A stretch of 64,000 nt of DNA from Clostridia bacterium (lineage in GTDB: Bacteria; Bacillota; Clostridia; UBA1381), in the NCBI GenBank assembly GCA_900756545.1, contig CAAEKO010000047.1, forward strand, positions 1 to 64,000, read 5' to 3'. Made by a program: the position numbers and the translations under genes. This document shows, piece after piece, positions 8,848 to 16,163 of the stretch. The notes beneath the pieces are model-generated. The model was not told where the DNA came from. It saw nothing but the letters and a program-made list of their open reading frames with translations, and ran no database searches. Position 1 is the first letter of the stretch. The number at the start of each line of letters is the position of its first letter.

Positions 8848-9582
8848 TCACTCTTCAGCTTCAATAAACCGGATGGTATATATGTATTCCTCCCCATCTT
8901 TACGCAGAGTCACCGTCGCCGTAGGCCTTTTTTTGTAAGCCTGGGTGATCTTATAATCAATTCCATAATATGTTTTCATGACCTGCACTATCGGAATCCG
9001 ATCCTTAGATACCACCTGTGTATACTCTGTCACCCCGGGATCAATGGGAATATCTACCGCATACTCCTCCAGGATTTCCGTATGCACACCGTTTCCGCCT
9101 TCTACAGGCACGACCTCCTCCGGTCTGTACAGCCGGATAGAATCCAATCCAAACCGAAATCCCTTCTGCTCAATCTCAACAACATTGGCCTGCTCATTCC
9201 ACCGCGCCGATCCGCCGTACACCATAGGTACGCTTTCCATTGGGATATAGAACACGCCGTTGATCCGGCACGCTTCCGCGTTCATAACTTTTCCGCATCC
9301 GCCGTCCGCCACTGTAGTACTGTTTTCCGTATAGCAGACAGAATATTCCCCATCCTTGGTCACTGTCGCAGTCCCTGCCCGGGAATCATATCGAATGCGT
9401 TGGCCCATTGCATAAAAAATATCGTCTGCCGGCAGGAATACTTTGCCGTCGCAAACCACTGCCGGATGGTTCATGTCAACTTTTGTTCCATTCATCAGAA
9501 CCCCCGGCGCGGCGGCGAATACTGTTACCACCGTCAGCGCCAGCGTCAGACATATGCTAACCAAAAACCTAATCTCCTTCAT
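8848..9582 (-). CDS. Secreted stalk-domain (copper-amine-oxidase-N) protein
   Basis: This is a 244-residue exported protein with a signal peptide (about 1-24, cut near VFAAA). Residues about 28-135 form a degenerate copper-amine-oxidase-N domain (PAVVCDGKVFLPADDIF, then RINGVFYIPMESV). The C-terminal half has no recognisable domain and is rich in beta-prone sequence. It overlaps the end of the anti-sigma gene by four bases, with GGAGAG before the ATG, so it is directly coupled to the sigma/anti-sigma pair. Despite the domain name these modules do not imply amine oxidase activity. Confidence 0.8.
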   Translation of the reverse strand: MKEIRFLVSICLTLALTVVTVFAAAPGVLMNGTKVDMNHPAVVCDGKVFLPADDIFYAMGQRIRYDSRAGTATVTKDGEYSVCYTENSTTVADGGCGKVMNAEACRINGVFYIPMESVPMVYGGSARWNEQANVVEIEQKGFRFGLDSIRLYRPEEVVPVEGGNGVHTEILEEYAVDIPIDPGVTEYTQVVSKDRIPIVQVMKTYYGIDYKITQAYKKRPTATVTLRKDGEEYIYTIRFIEAEE

Positions 9583-10571
9583 TCCTGCTCTCCTTGTCCC
9601 ATGATTGATTTACAGCTTTCCATCCATTCTTCTTCAGAAAGACCTTCCGCCTTGACCATATACCATACCCCGCCGTTATGGAAAACGACCTCCGCGCCTA
9701 TCTCTGTCTTACTTACTACAGCCGCTGCGCCGCCTATAGTGATTTCCTCACCACGGACGGCAGGCAGATTCGTTTCCATTTTTGTTGTTTTGACGGTGAG
9801 TGCCCGCGCACCGTCTGCCGATCTATATTTATACGCCCATATATCATAATATGGTTCTTGTGTCTCCGCAAAAACACTCATATTTCTGGTTTCCGGCGTG
9901 ATATTCTCCAAATCTGCCGGTACAGTTAGCTTCGCCGCTACATCTACCCCCAGATATGCCGCATAGTCAGCTTTTGTCCATTCCCTGCTGACCAAGTCCA
10001 CCTGATCTGAGGTCACGCCCTTTACTGCCGGTACGCTTGTATTTTGTTCTTCCGGCTGCTCCTGGACGTCCTTTACCTGTAGTGAAGGCTGAGCGGGCGC
10101 TTCTGTCTGTATAGGCGTCTGCGTTTTTTCCGGCGCCTTCGGCTTCACTGTTGGAGTCTGCGTCTTTTGGGGGACTATGGTCTTTTTCGGCTTCGACGTT
10201 TTCTCAGCAGTTTTTGTGTTCTCTGCCTGTTTTTTCGGGAGAATGGTGCTTTCAGCCGCCTGTACCGGCGCTGCCGTTACCACAGGCGTTCCGTCCGGCA
10301 AATCTGTTTCCGCCGGTTGATGCGTCACGACCACCGCATTATCTGGCGGAAGGATATCCGAAGATCTTTCTTTATTTAAATCACGCAGCACTGGATAGCT
10401 TAATATCGCCGCGGAAACTATGCATATCCCTGCCGCTGCCACGCCCAGAGGATATAACTTCCGACGGGCAGGCCGTTTTAGGGAATTTTGGGCAAGTATC
10501 CGTGCTAATAATTCTTCATTCGGCTGTATATCGTCATTTGCTTTCTTATACCAATCCTTAAACAAAATCAT
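9579..10571 (-). CDS. Membrane-bound anti-sigma factor-like protein
   Basis: At 330 residues it has a short cytosolic N-terminus (about 1-38), one transmembrane helix (about 42-60, LGVAAAGICIVSAAILSYP), a long Pro/Lys/Thr-rich linker (about 75-190) and an extracellular C-terminal domain of DUF4367-like character (about 195-325, ending in EEEWMESCKSIMG). It overlaps the ECF sigma gene by 14 bases, the usual arrangement for sigma/anti-sigma pairs. The linker suggests the sensor domain is held away from the membrane, through or along the wall. The signal is unknown. Confidence 0.8.
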   Translation of the reverse strand: MILFKDWYKKANDDIQPNEELLARILAQNSLKRPARRKLYPLGVAAAGICIVSAAILSYPVLRDLNKERSSDILPPDNAVVVTHQPAETDLPDGTPVVTAAPVQAAESTILPKKQAENTKTAEKTSKPKKTIVPQKTQTPTVKPKAPEKTQTPIQTEAPAQPSLQVKDVQEQPEEQNTSVPAVKGVTSDQVDLVSREWTKADYAAYLGVDVAAKLTVPADLENITPETRNMSVFAETQEPYYDIWAYKYRSADGARALTVKTTKMETNLPAVRGEEITIGGAAAVVSKTEIGAEVVFHNGGVWYMVKAEGLSEEEWMESCKSIMGQGEQE

Positions 10572-11049
10572 ATCCCCCTTTCAGCATTTTTTTCAGCATT
10601 TCACGTCCTCTATGTAACTGGCTTTTCACTGTGGTTTCCTTTTCACCTAAGCTCTGCGCGATCTCCCGCACACTCATCTCCTCATAATAAAACAGGTGGA
10701 TCACCGCCCTGTACTTCTTCGGCAGCTCCAGCACCGCATAATAGACTTCGCCTTTTTCCGGCGTATCAAACGGGATGTCTTCTTCTAAAGGCACTGTCCG
10801 TTTAAACCACGAGCTTGTAAACAGGCTTTTACTGCAATTCACCGTTACTCGGATCAGCCACGCCTTGATATGCTCCTCACTTGCCAGCTCATCCTTATGC
10901 TGGAGATACCTTAAAAAAACCTCCTGCGTCACATCTTCAGCATTGGCTGTATTTTTCGTCTGGGACAATGCCAGCTTATACACCATTGCAAAGTATTTTT
11001 CAATGGTGTGGGAAACTTCTGCTGTCGGCATTTTTTCCTGAAGCACCAC
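10558..11049 (-). CDS. ECF-type RNA polymerase sigma factor
   Basis: Region 2 (EDVTQEVFLRYLQ) and region 4 (YYEEMSVREIAQSLGEKETTVKSQLHRGREML) of sigma-70 ECF factors are clear. The GTG at 11049 is preferred because GGGGG lies 7 bases before it, and the product then starts just before region 2; an in-frame ATG at 11067 is the alternative. The product is about 163 residues. It heads an operon with its anti-sigma factor and three secreted stalk-domain proteins, so these proteins are the likely output of the sigma factor. Confidence 0.9.
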   Translation of the reverse strand: MVLQEKMPTAEVSHTIEKYFAMVYKLALSQTKNTANAEDVTQEVFLRYLQHKDELASEEHIKAWLIRVTVNCSKSLFTSSWFKRTVPLEEDIPFDTPEKGEVYYAVLELPKKYRAVIHLFYYEEMSVREIAQSLGEKETTVKSQLHRGREMLKKMLKGGYDFV

Positions 11050-11069
11050 CCTGTTTCCCCCTTCCATAA

Positions 11070-11100
11070 TAAATACTTTCCAGAAACGCAAAAGGTTGCA
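11070..11100 (-). promoter_or_regulatory. Possible autoregulatory ECF promoter
   Basis: On the minus strand a TGCAACC element (complement of 11094-11100) lies about 45 bases before the sigma start. An AAC-containing -35 is typical for ECF-type promoters, and autoregulation would be expected. The -10 part is not clearly defined. Confidence 0.35.
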
Positions 11101-11250
11101 TTTATTTTAAATTTTTTTTACAAATCTAAAAAGTTGTATTTTTAACGCGGTTAAGCCACAAAAAATCAACTCTGCTGATATTTTACCACATTTTTTTACC
11201 AAAAACAAGCCTTCTAAACAACGCCTTTCTTACATTTTCTTTAAAAGTAC

Positions 11251-11302
11251 TTGACAGGGTAAAAAAAATACTGTATTATATGTATTAATACAGTTAATAC
11301 AG
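11251..11302 (+). promoter_or_regulatory. Promoter and palindromic operator of the GntR-ABC operon
   Basis: TTGACA (11251-11256) and TATTAT (11274-11279) are separated by 17 bases. TGTATTAATACA at 11281-11292 is a perfect 12-bp palindrome. TTAATACAG occurs twice in tandem (11285-11293 and 11294-11302), and CTGTATTA at 11271-11278 is its inverted copy across the -10. This is the expected layout for autorepression by a YtrA-type GntR protein. Confidence 0.75.
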
Positions 11303-11316
11303 AAATGAGGGATTTT

Positions 11317-11691
11317 ATGTTCCAGCTGGATTTTGGCGACCATCGGCCGCTGTATGAGCAGATCAAGGATAAAATCAAACGCCTGATCATCAGCGGAGTC
11401 CTTGCCGAGCACGACAAAATTCCATCCGTCCGCGAGCTGGCGGCCCAGCTTGCCATCAATCCCAACACAATCCAAAAGGCCTACAAGGACTTGGAAAGTG
11501 AAGGGTATATCTATTCCCAGCGTGCCCGGGGAAGCTTTGTCGCGCCTGTGTCCGAAACGCCGGAAAATGAGCGTATCCGCCTTCTTAGGGCACAGCTTGA
11601 AGAAACCGTAAAAGAACTTTTCTACTTAGGTGAAAGTTATGAAAGCATTATTCTGCAGATCCAGTCTGCGTATCAAGGAGGATTGCAATGA
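11317..11691 (+). CDS. YtrA-type GntR transcriptional regulator
   Basis: This 124-residue protein has a GntR winged helix over about residues 5-70 (PLYEQIKDKIKRLI, then IPSVRELAAQLAINPNTIQK) and a short helical C-terminus, which defines the YtrA subfamily. ATG 11317 is chosen over 11305 because GAGGG stands 7 bases before it. It ends in a four-base overlap with an ABC ATPase gene. Members normally repress their own ABC operon, often one responding to envelope stress or antibiotics. The palindromic repeats just upstream are its probable operator. Confidence 0.9.
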   Translation: MFQLDFGDHRPLYEQIKDKIKRLIISGVLAEHDKIPSVRELAAQLAINPNTIQKAYKDLESEGYIYSQRARGSFVAPVSETPENERIRLLRAQLEETVKELFYLGESYESIILQIQSAYQGGLQ

Positions 11692-12587
11692 TTCACATCG
11701 AAAACCTGACTAAAACATACCATAAGTATAAAGCCTTGGACGGTCTTTCCCTGCACGCGGCGAAAGGTTCCGTGTACGGCCTGGTCGGACCGAACGGCGC
11801 GGGAAAGACTACGCTGATTAAACAGCTTGCCGGTGTATGCCGACCCGATTCCGGCGTAATCCATATTGACGGTGCGCCTGTGTATGAAAACCCGGCTGTA
11901 AAAAGCAGACTGGTTTATATCAGCGACTATCCTTATTTTTATCCCGCCTCTACCATCCGCGATATGGCGAAACTCTATGCCGGTTTTTACCCGTCCTGGA
12001 GCTGGGACCGGTTCGAAAGCCTTCAAAGCACTTTTGGTATAAATCCAAGATGCAGCTTCCGCCGGCTTTCCAAGGGAATGCAGAAGCAGGCTGTTTTCTG
12101 GGCAGGCATATCTGCCCGGCCCGAAGTGATGATTCTGGACGAACCCATGGATGGCCTTGATCCTGTGGTTCGGCGCAGCGTATGGAAGCTTTTGATGCAG
12201 GACGTTTATGATAATAAAATGACCATTTTAGTTTCCAGCCATAATCTTCGGGAACTGGAGGATGTCTGTGATCATGTGGGTATTCTCTTCAACGGCAAAA
12301 TCGTCCTTGAAAAATCCTTAGACGATACAAAGGGTAGTATTCACAAGGTACAGGCCGCTTTTTCCGAAAGCTTTCCGCCGGAACTGGAAAGGACTCTGGA
12401 TATTCTGCATAAAGAGCAGTTCGGTACGATCTGGAGTCTGGTGGTCCGGGGCAGCTCCGGCGAAATCCGCAGTGTACTGACAGCGCATCATCCCCGTGTC
12501 TGCGACGTCCTGCCGCTGACTCTGGAGGAGGTATTTATCTATGAATTGGGAGGTATGGGTTATGAAATCGAAAGCATCATTCTTTAA
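11688..12587 (+). CDS. ABC transporter ATP-binding protein (YtrB-like)
   Basis: The protein has 299 residues: Walker A GPNGAGKTT near residue 38, a signature RRLSKGMQKQ in place of the standard LSGGQ, Walker B VMILDEPMDGLDP and the H-loop SSHN. The changed signature is common in the subfamily that pairs with large permeases under GntR control. It overlaps the regulator by four bases, and the permease start lies inside its end, so all three are translationally coupled. Confidence 0.92.
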   Translation: MIHIENLTKTYHKYKALDGLSLHAAKGSVYGLVGPNGAGKTTLIKQLAGVCRPDSGVIHIDGAPVYENPAVKSRLVYISDYPYFYPASTIRDMAKLYAGFYPSWSWDRFESLQSTFGINPRCSFRRLSKGMQKQAVFWAGISARPEVMILDEPMDGLDPVVRRSVWKLLMQDVYDNKMTILVSSHNLRELEDVCDHVGILFNGKIVLEKSLDDTKGSIHKVQAAFSESFPPELERTLDILHKEQFGTIWSLVVRGSSGEIRSVLTAHHPRVCDVLPLTLEEVFIYELGGMGYEIESIIL

Positions 12588-14547
12588 TGGGGCCGTTTTC
12601 CGTTCGGACTGCAAACGGCTCTGGTGGGTCGGCGCACTGCATACAGCTTTTCTGCTGGTATCCTGCATCATGCCGTTTTTTATGAATGTATTTTTGAGCA
12701 GTGCCAGCTCTGCTGTTCCTTCTACAGCCAGCTTCTTATTCCACAAAAGCGAAGCTGCCTTTGCTATCCAGCTCTTACTTCCTGCCGGGCTTTGCGTACT
12801 GCTTTTTTCTTATCTGCATAATGGCAGCGTCTGTACCAGCCTGCACGGAATGCCCTTATGCCGGCGGACGCTATACGTTTCCCACTGTACCGCCGGGCTG
12901 TTCCTTCTGACTGTACCAGTGATTCTAAATGGCTTAATCCTGCTCTGCGGGCTGGCTAATCCTCATATTGCCTTTGTTCTGTCCGCCCGGCATATCGGCG
13001 CATGGGTTTCGGTTCAGCTCGTCTATACCCTGCTGTTTTTCAGCATTACCGCCTTTGTAGGCATGTTCACCGGAAATAGCGTGGCACATCTGATTTTCCC
13101 GTATATTTTTGCGTGCTTGCCTATGTTTTTATGGATGCTCGGCCATTGGGTTATTACCGCTCACCTATATGGCTACTATTCCTTCTCCGCCTCCCGGGGG
13201 TTGGTTTTTTTGTACCATACGCCCTTTAAACTCATACATTATGGCTACGCCATCCCTATGTACTTGATTTTATCCGTCCTGCTGCTGACTGGCGCATATT
13301 TGGCCTATAAGCTCCGGCCGCTGGAGAATTGCGGAGAAATCATCGTCTTTCCCAAGCTGCGTCCCGTTTTCATTTTTGGGGTTGCTCTGTGCGCAGGCTT
13401 TTTAGGCTATTGCTATACCCGTCATTTCTGGCAGTCGGAGTCCATTTTCATTCTGCTTGTATTTGGCCTGCCGGGATTGTTGATCGCACACATGCTTTCC
13501 CGCCGTGCCCTGACGTTCCGTGGTTTTCTCAGACCATGCCTCGGCTTCTGCATATTCATCCTTGCGTTGTTTTGCGTGTTCAGGTTTGATCTGACTGGAT
13601 ATGAACGCCGTATTCCCGCCTTGGACAGTATTGCGGGCGTGTCCCTCAAATGGCCTGAAAATCCCGAACGGGACAAAATCTATATCAACGGCCGCTGGGC
13701 AACAGAATCGGAGCCGTATGATTCAGTCATGACCGACCCGGCCGACATTCAGAACGTCATCTCCCTGCACAAATATAAGCTGGAAAATCGGAAACTGCCG
13801 TCAAATCCCGTCAACATCCCGATTAGCTATATCCTGAAAAACGGAAAAACCATACGCCGTTTTTATGCCCTGTCCATACAGACTGACAGCCAGTACCTTG
13901 CGCCGGTATGGAACGCGGAAAAAACAAAAAAAAGCCATTTCCCCATTCTGGACGGGACAGAAAAAAACATTACGGATATTACCATATCAGACAGCCGCCT
14001 GATTTCAGATCAAGGCTACACCTATCCAGAGGCGCAGGACCGGCTTTTAGCGGCGTTGGAAAAAGATTTGCGGGAATCTACCCTGCTCACCTCCTTCGTT
14101 TATGAACGGGCGTTGACAAAGCTGGACATCCAGTATACAAAGCCCTTGACCTTTTTAGATACAGGCGAGCCGGTAGACAACAAAAACAACGCGCTTTTCG
14201 GGAAACGATCCATGCATATCCCGATACTTTCTTCCTATAAAAATACGATTTCCCTGCTGCAGGAGCTGGGCTTTTACGATAATCTGCTCACACCGGAAGA
14301 TATTACGATAATTTCAGCAGACGCTCAGGACGCCTACCATGGGGAGATAAGCTCTGCAATGACGACAGACCCGGCGGAAATCGCTGAAATTTATAACTAT
14401 ATAAACACGCGTTACCTTTCCGGCGGAGATGAGCAGATACTGGATAAATGGATTAGTCTGAATTTTGCTGCGGGCAATACCTCCTTTCGGTATGAAACTG
14501 CGATCACTGACGATTTGCCAACGGCTCTTTGCAGGCTTTTGGGCTGA
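12562..14547 (+). CDS. ABC transporter permease with large extracytoplasmic domain
   Basis: From ATG 12562 (GGGAGG 9 bases upstream) the product has 661 residues. The first about 350 residues carry some ten hydrophobic helices; the last about 300 are hydrophilic and probably lie outside the cell or in the cytosol as a separate domain. It overlaps the ATPase gene by 26 bases. It resembles the permease partners of YtrA/YtrB-type exporters but the C-terminal domain is not recognised. Confidence 0.75.
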   Translation: MKSKASFFNGAVFRSDCKRLWWVGALHTAFLLVSCIMPFFMNVFLSSASSAVPSTASFLFHKSEAAFAIQLLLPAGLCVLLFSYLHNGSVCTSLHGMPLCRRTLYVSHCTAGLFLLTVPVILNGLILLCGLANPHIAFVLSARHIGAWVSVQLVYTLLFFSITAFVGMFTGNSVAHLIFPYIFACLPMFLWMLGHWVITAHLYGYYSFSASRGLVFLYHTPFKLIHYGYAIPMYLILSVLLLTGAYLAYKLRPLENCGEIIVFPKLRPVFIFGVALCAGFLGYCYTRHFWQSESIFILLVFGLPGLLIAHMLSRRALTFRGFLRPCLGFCIFILALFCVFRFDLTGYERRIPALDSIAGVSLKWPENPERDKIYINGRWATESEPYDSVMTDPADIQNVISLHKYKLENRKLPSNPVNIPISYILKNGKTIRRFYALSIQTDSQYLAPVWNAEKTKKSHFPILDGTEKNITDITISDSRLISDQGYTYPEAQDRLLAALEKDLRESTLLTSFVYERALTKLDIQYTKPLTFLDTGEPVDNKNNALFGKRSMHIPILSSYKNTISLLQELGFYDNLLTPEDITIISADAQDAYHGEISSAMTTDPAEIAEIYNYINTRYLSGGDEQILDKWISLNFAAGNTSFRYETAITDDLPTALCRLLG

Positions 14548-14562
14548 TTCCGCAAATTCTTA

Positions 14563-14591
14563 TTGCACTCGCCGGCAGATTATGGTACAAT
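14563..14591 (+). promoter_or_regulatory. hisH-hisF promoter
   Basis: TTGCAC (14563-14568) and TACAAT (14586-14591) are spaced by 17 bases and lie directly after the ABC permease stop, 19 bases before the hisH start. Confidence 0.7.
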
Positions 14592-14609
14592 AGACCACAG
14601 GTGATAGAT

Positions 14610-15215
14610 ATGATAGCAGTAATTGATTACGGGGCAGGCAACCTGCACAGCGTCTGCAATGCTCTGGCGTATCTGGGGGCAAAAGCCGTAGTTTCCGGCG
14701 ACCAGGAAACTATCCTACAGGCTGATAAAATCATCTTGCCTGGGGTTGGCGCCTTTGGGGACGCCATGGCCTGTCTAAAAAAGACCGGACTTTGCGAGGC
14801 CGTAAAAATAGCCGCGTCCAGCGGCACGCCGCTTTTAGGCATCTGCCTGGGGCTTCAGCTTTTATTTGAAAGCAGTGAAGAAAGTCCAGGCGTAGACGGT
14901 TTGGGCGTTTTCAAGGGTTCGTTCCGCAAAATCCCAAAGCAGAATGGAATCAAAATTCCCCATATCGGCTGGAACAGTCTCGAAAGCGCAAAGCCCTCCA
15001 AAATCCTGAAGGATTTAGGAAAAGACCCGTATGTGTATTTTGTCCACTCTTATTATCTGGAAGCAGGCGACCCGGCAGACGTGTCAGCTTATACTACCTA
15101 TGGAACGCGGTTTGCCGTGGCAGCAGAACGGGACAATGTATTCGCCGTCCAGTTTCATCCGGAAAAAAGCGGGGATACAGGCTTAAAGATCCTGAAAAAC
15201 TTTGTGGAACTGTAA
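14610..15215 (+). CDS. hisH: Imidazole glycerol phosphate synthase, glutaminase subunit
   Basis: At about 201 residues it begins IAVIDYGAGNLHSV and carries the class I amidotransferase nucleophile elbow GICLGLQLLFE and the catalytic His/Glu in VQFHPEKSGDTG. It supplies ammonia from glutamine to HisF in histidine synthesis, linked to purine salvage through AICAR release. ATG 14610 is used; frames starting upstream run into the promoter. hisF follows by 12 bases. No other his genes lie in the window. Confidence 0.95.
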   Translation: MIAVIDYGAGNLHSVCNALAYLGAKAVVSGDQETILQADKIILPGVGAFGDAMACLKKTGLCEAVKIAASSGTPLLGICLGLQLLFESSEESPGVDGLGVFKGSFRKIPKQNGIKIPHIGWNSLESAKPSKILKDLGKDPYVYFVHSYYLEAGDPADVSAYTTYGTRFAVAAERDNVFAVQFHPEKSGDTGLKILKNFVEL

Positions 15216-15227
15216 GGAGAAAAAACA

Positions 15228-15986
15228 ATGTATGCAAAACGGATCATTCCATGCCTAGACGTAAAGGACGGGCGTGTGGTAAAAGGCGTGAACTTTGTAA
15301 ACCTCATCGACGCAGGGGATCCAGTGGAATGCGCGAAGGTATATGACCGGGCGGGCGCGGATGAGCTTGTGTTTTTAGATATTACCGCTTCCTCCGACCA
15401 ACGGGCCACAGTCGTGGATATGGTACAGCGTGTTGCCCGCGAGGTATTCATCCCCTTTACTGTGGGCGGCGGCGTGCGGAGTGTAGAGGATTTCCGCGCC
15501 ATCCTGAACGCCGGTGCGGACAAGGTGGCGGTCAACTCAGCCGCCCTCAAACGGCCGGAGCTGATCAGTGAGGCGGCGGAAAAATTTGGCAGCCAGTGCG
15601 TAGTCTGTGCGATTGATGCAAAGCGGCGGTTCAGCGGCGGCTGGGACGTATATCTGAACGGCGGCCGGGTCAACACGGGCCGGGACGCGCTGGAATGGGC
15701 CGCGGAAGCCCAAAGACTCGGCGCGGGTGAAATCCTTCTGACCAGTATGGACGCGGACGGCACCAAGGCCGGATATGATTTGGAGTTGACCAGTTCTGTT
15801 TCCGAGCTTGTAGACATCCCCGTAATTGCCTCCGGCGGCGCGGGTACAATGGCGCATTTTTTAGATGCGTTTACCATTGGTAAGGCAGACGCGGTGCTGG
15901 CTGCCAGCTTGTTTCACTTCCGGGAAATTGAGATTGTGGATTTAAAAAAATATCTGCGTGACAACGCAGTTGGTGTACGTTTATAA
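15228..15986 (+). CDS. hisF: Imidazole glycerol phosphate synthase, cyclase subunit
   Basis: A 252-residue TIM barrel with the HisF hallmarks: the N-terminal catalytic Asp in IIPCLDVKDGRVVKG, a second catalytic Asp in LLTSMDADGTKAG, and phosphate-binding VGGGVRS and ASGGAG loops. It closes the ring of imidazole glycerol phosphate using ammonia channelled from HisH. AAGGAG precedes the ATG. The transcript ends at the hairpin at 16086-16125. Confidence 0.96.
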   Translation: MYAKRIIPCLDVKDGRVVKGVNFVNLIDAGDPVECAKVYDRAGADELVFLDITASSDQRATVVDMVQRVAREVFIPFTVGGGVRSVEDFRAILNAGADKVAVNSAALKRPELISEAAEKFGSQCVVCAIDAKRRFSGGWDVYLNGGRVNTGRDALEWAAEAQRLGAGEILLTSMDADGTKAGYDLELTSSVSELVDIPVIASGGAGTMAHFLDAFTIGKADAVLAASLFHFREIEIVDLKKYLRDNAVGVRL

Positions 15987-16085
15987 CAAACGCGCCTTCG
16001 GCGAGCCGGCTTAGAAGCATAATGCTTTTGTTTGCGCATGTGCGCTTTGGGGCTTGCCCGAAAATATCGAACGCGCATTCAATTA

Positions 16086-16125
16086 TTTTTACTTATAGGA
16101 AATTGATTTCCTATAAGTAAAAAAA
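16086..16125 (+). terminator. hisF terminator
   Basis: ACTTATAGGAAA (16091-16102) pairs with TTTCCTATAAGT (16107-16118) across a four-base loop, with T5 and A-rich flanks. The region 15987-16085 before it holds no gene that I can support. Confidence 0.65.
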
Positions 16126-16157
16126 CAGCGGCATTCAAAATGAATGCCGCTGTTTTT
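16121..16157. terminator. Bidirectional terminator at clpC end
   Basis: A 17-bp stem (16121-16137 with 16141-16157) containing CAGCGGCATTCA and a three-base loop, with A5 and T-run flanks. It ends the leftward ctsR-mcsA-mcsB-clpC transcript. Confidence 0.85.
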
Positions 16158-16163
16158 TATGAA

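Noticed and set aside
15155..15877. 240-residue minus-strand frame
   Set aside because: Antisense to hisF; Ser/Pro/Thr-rich shadow.
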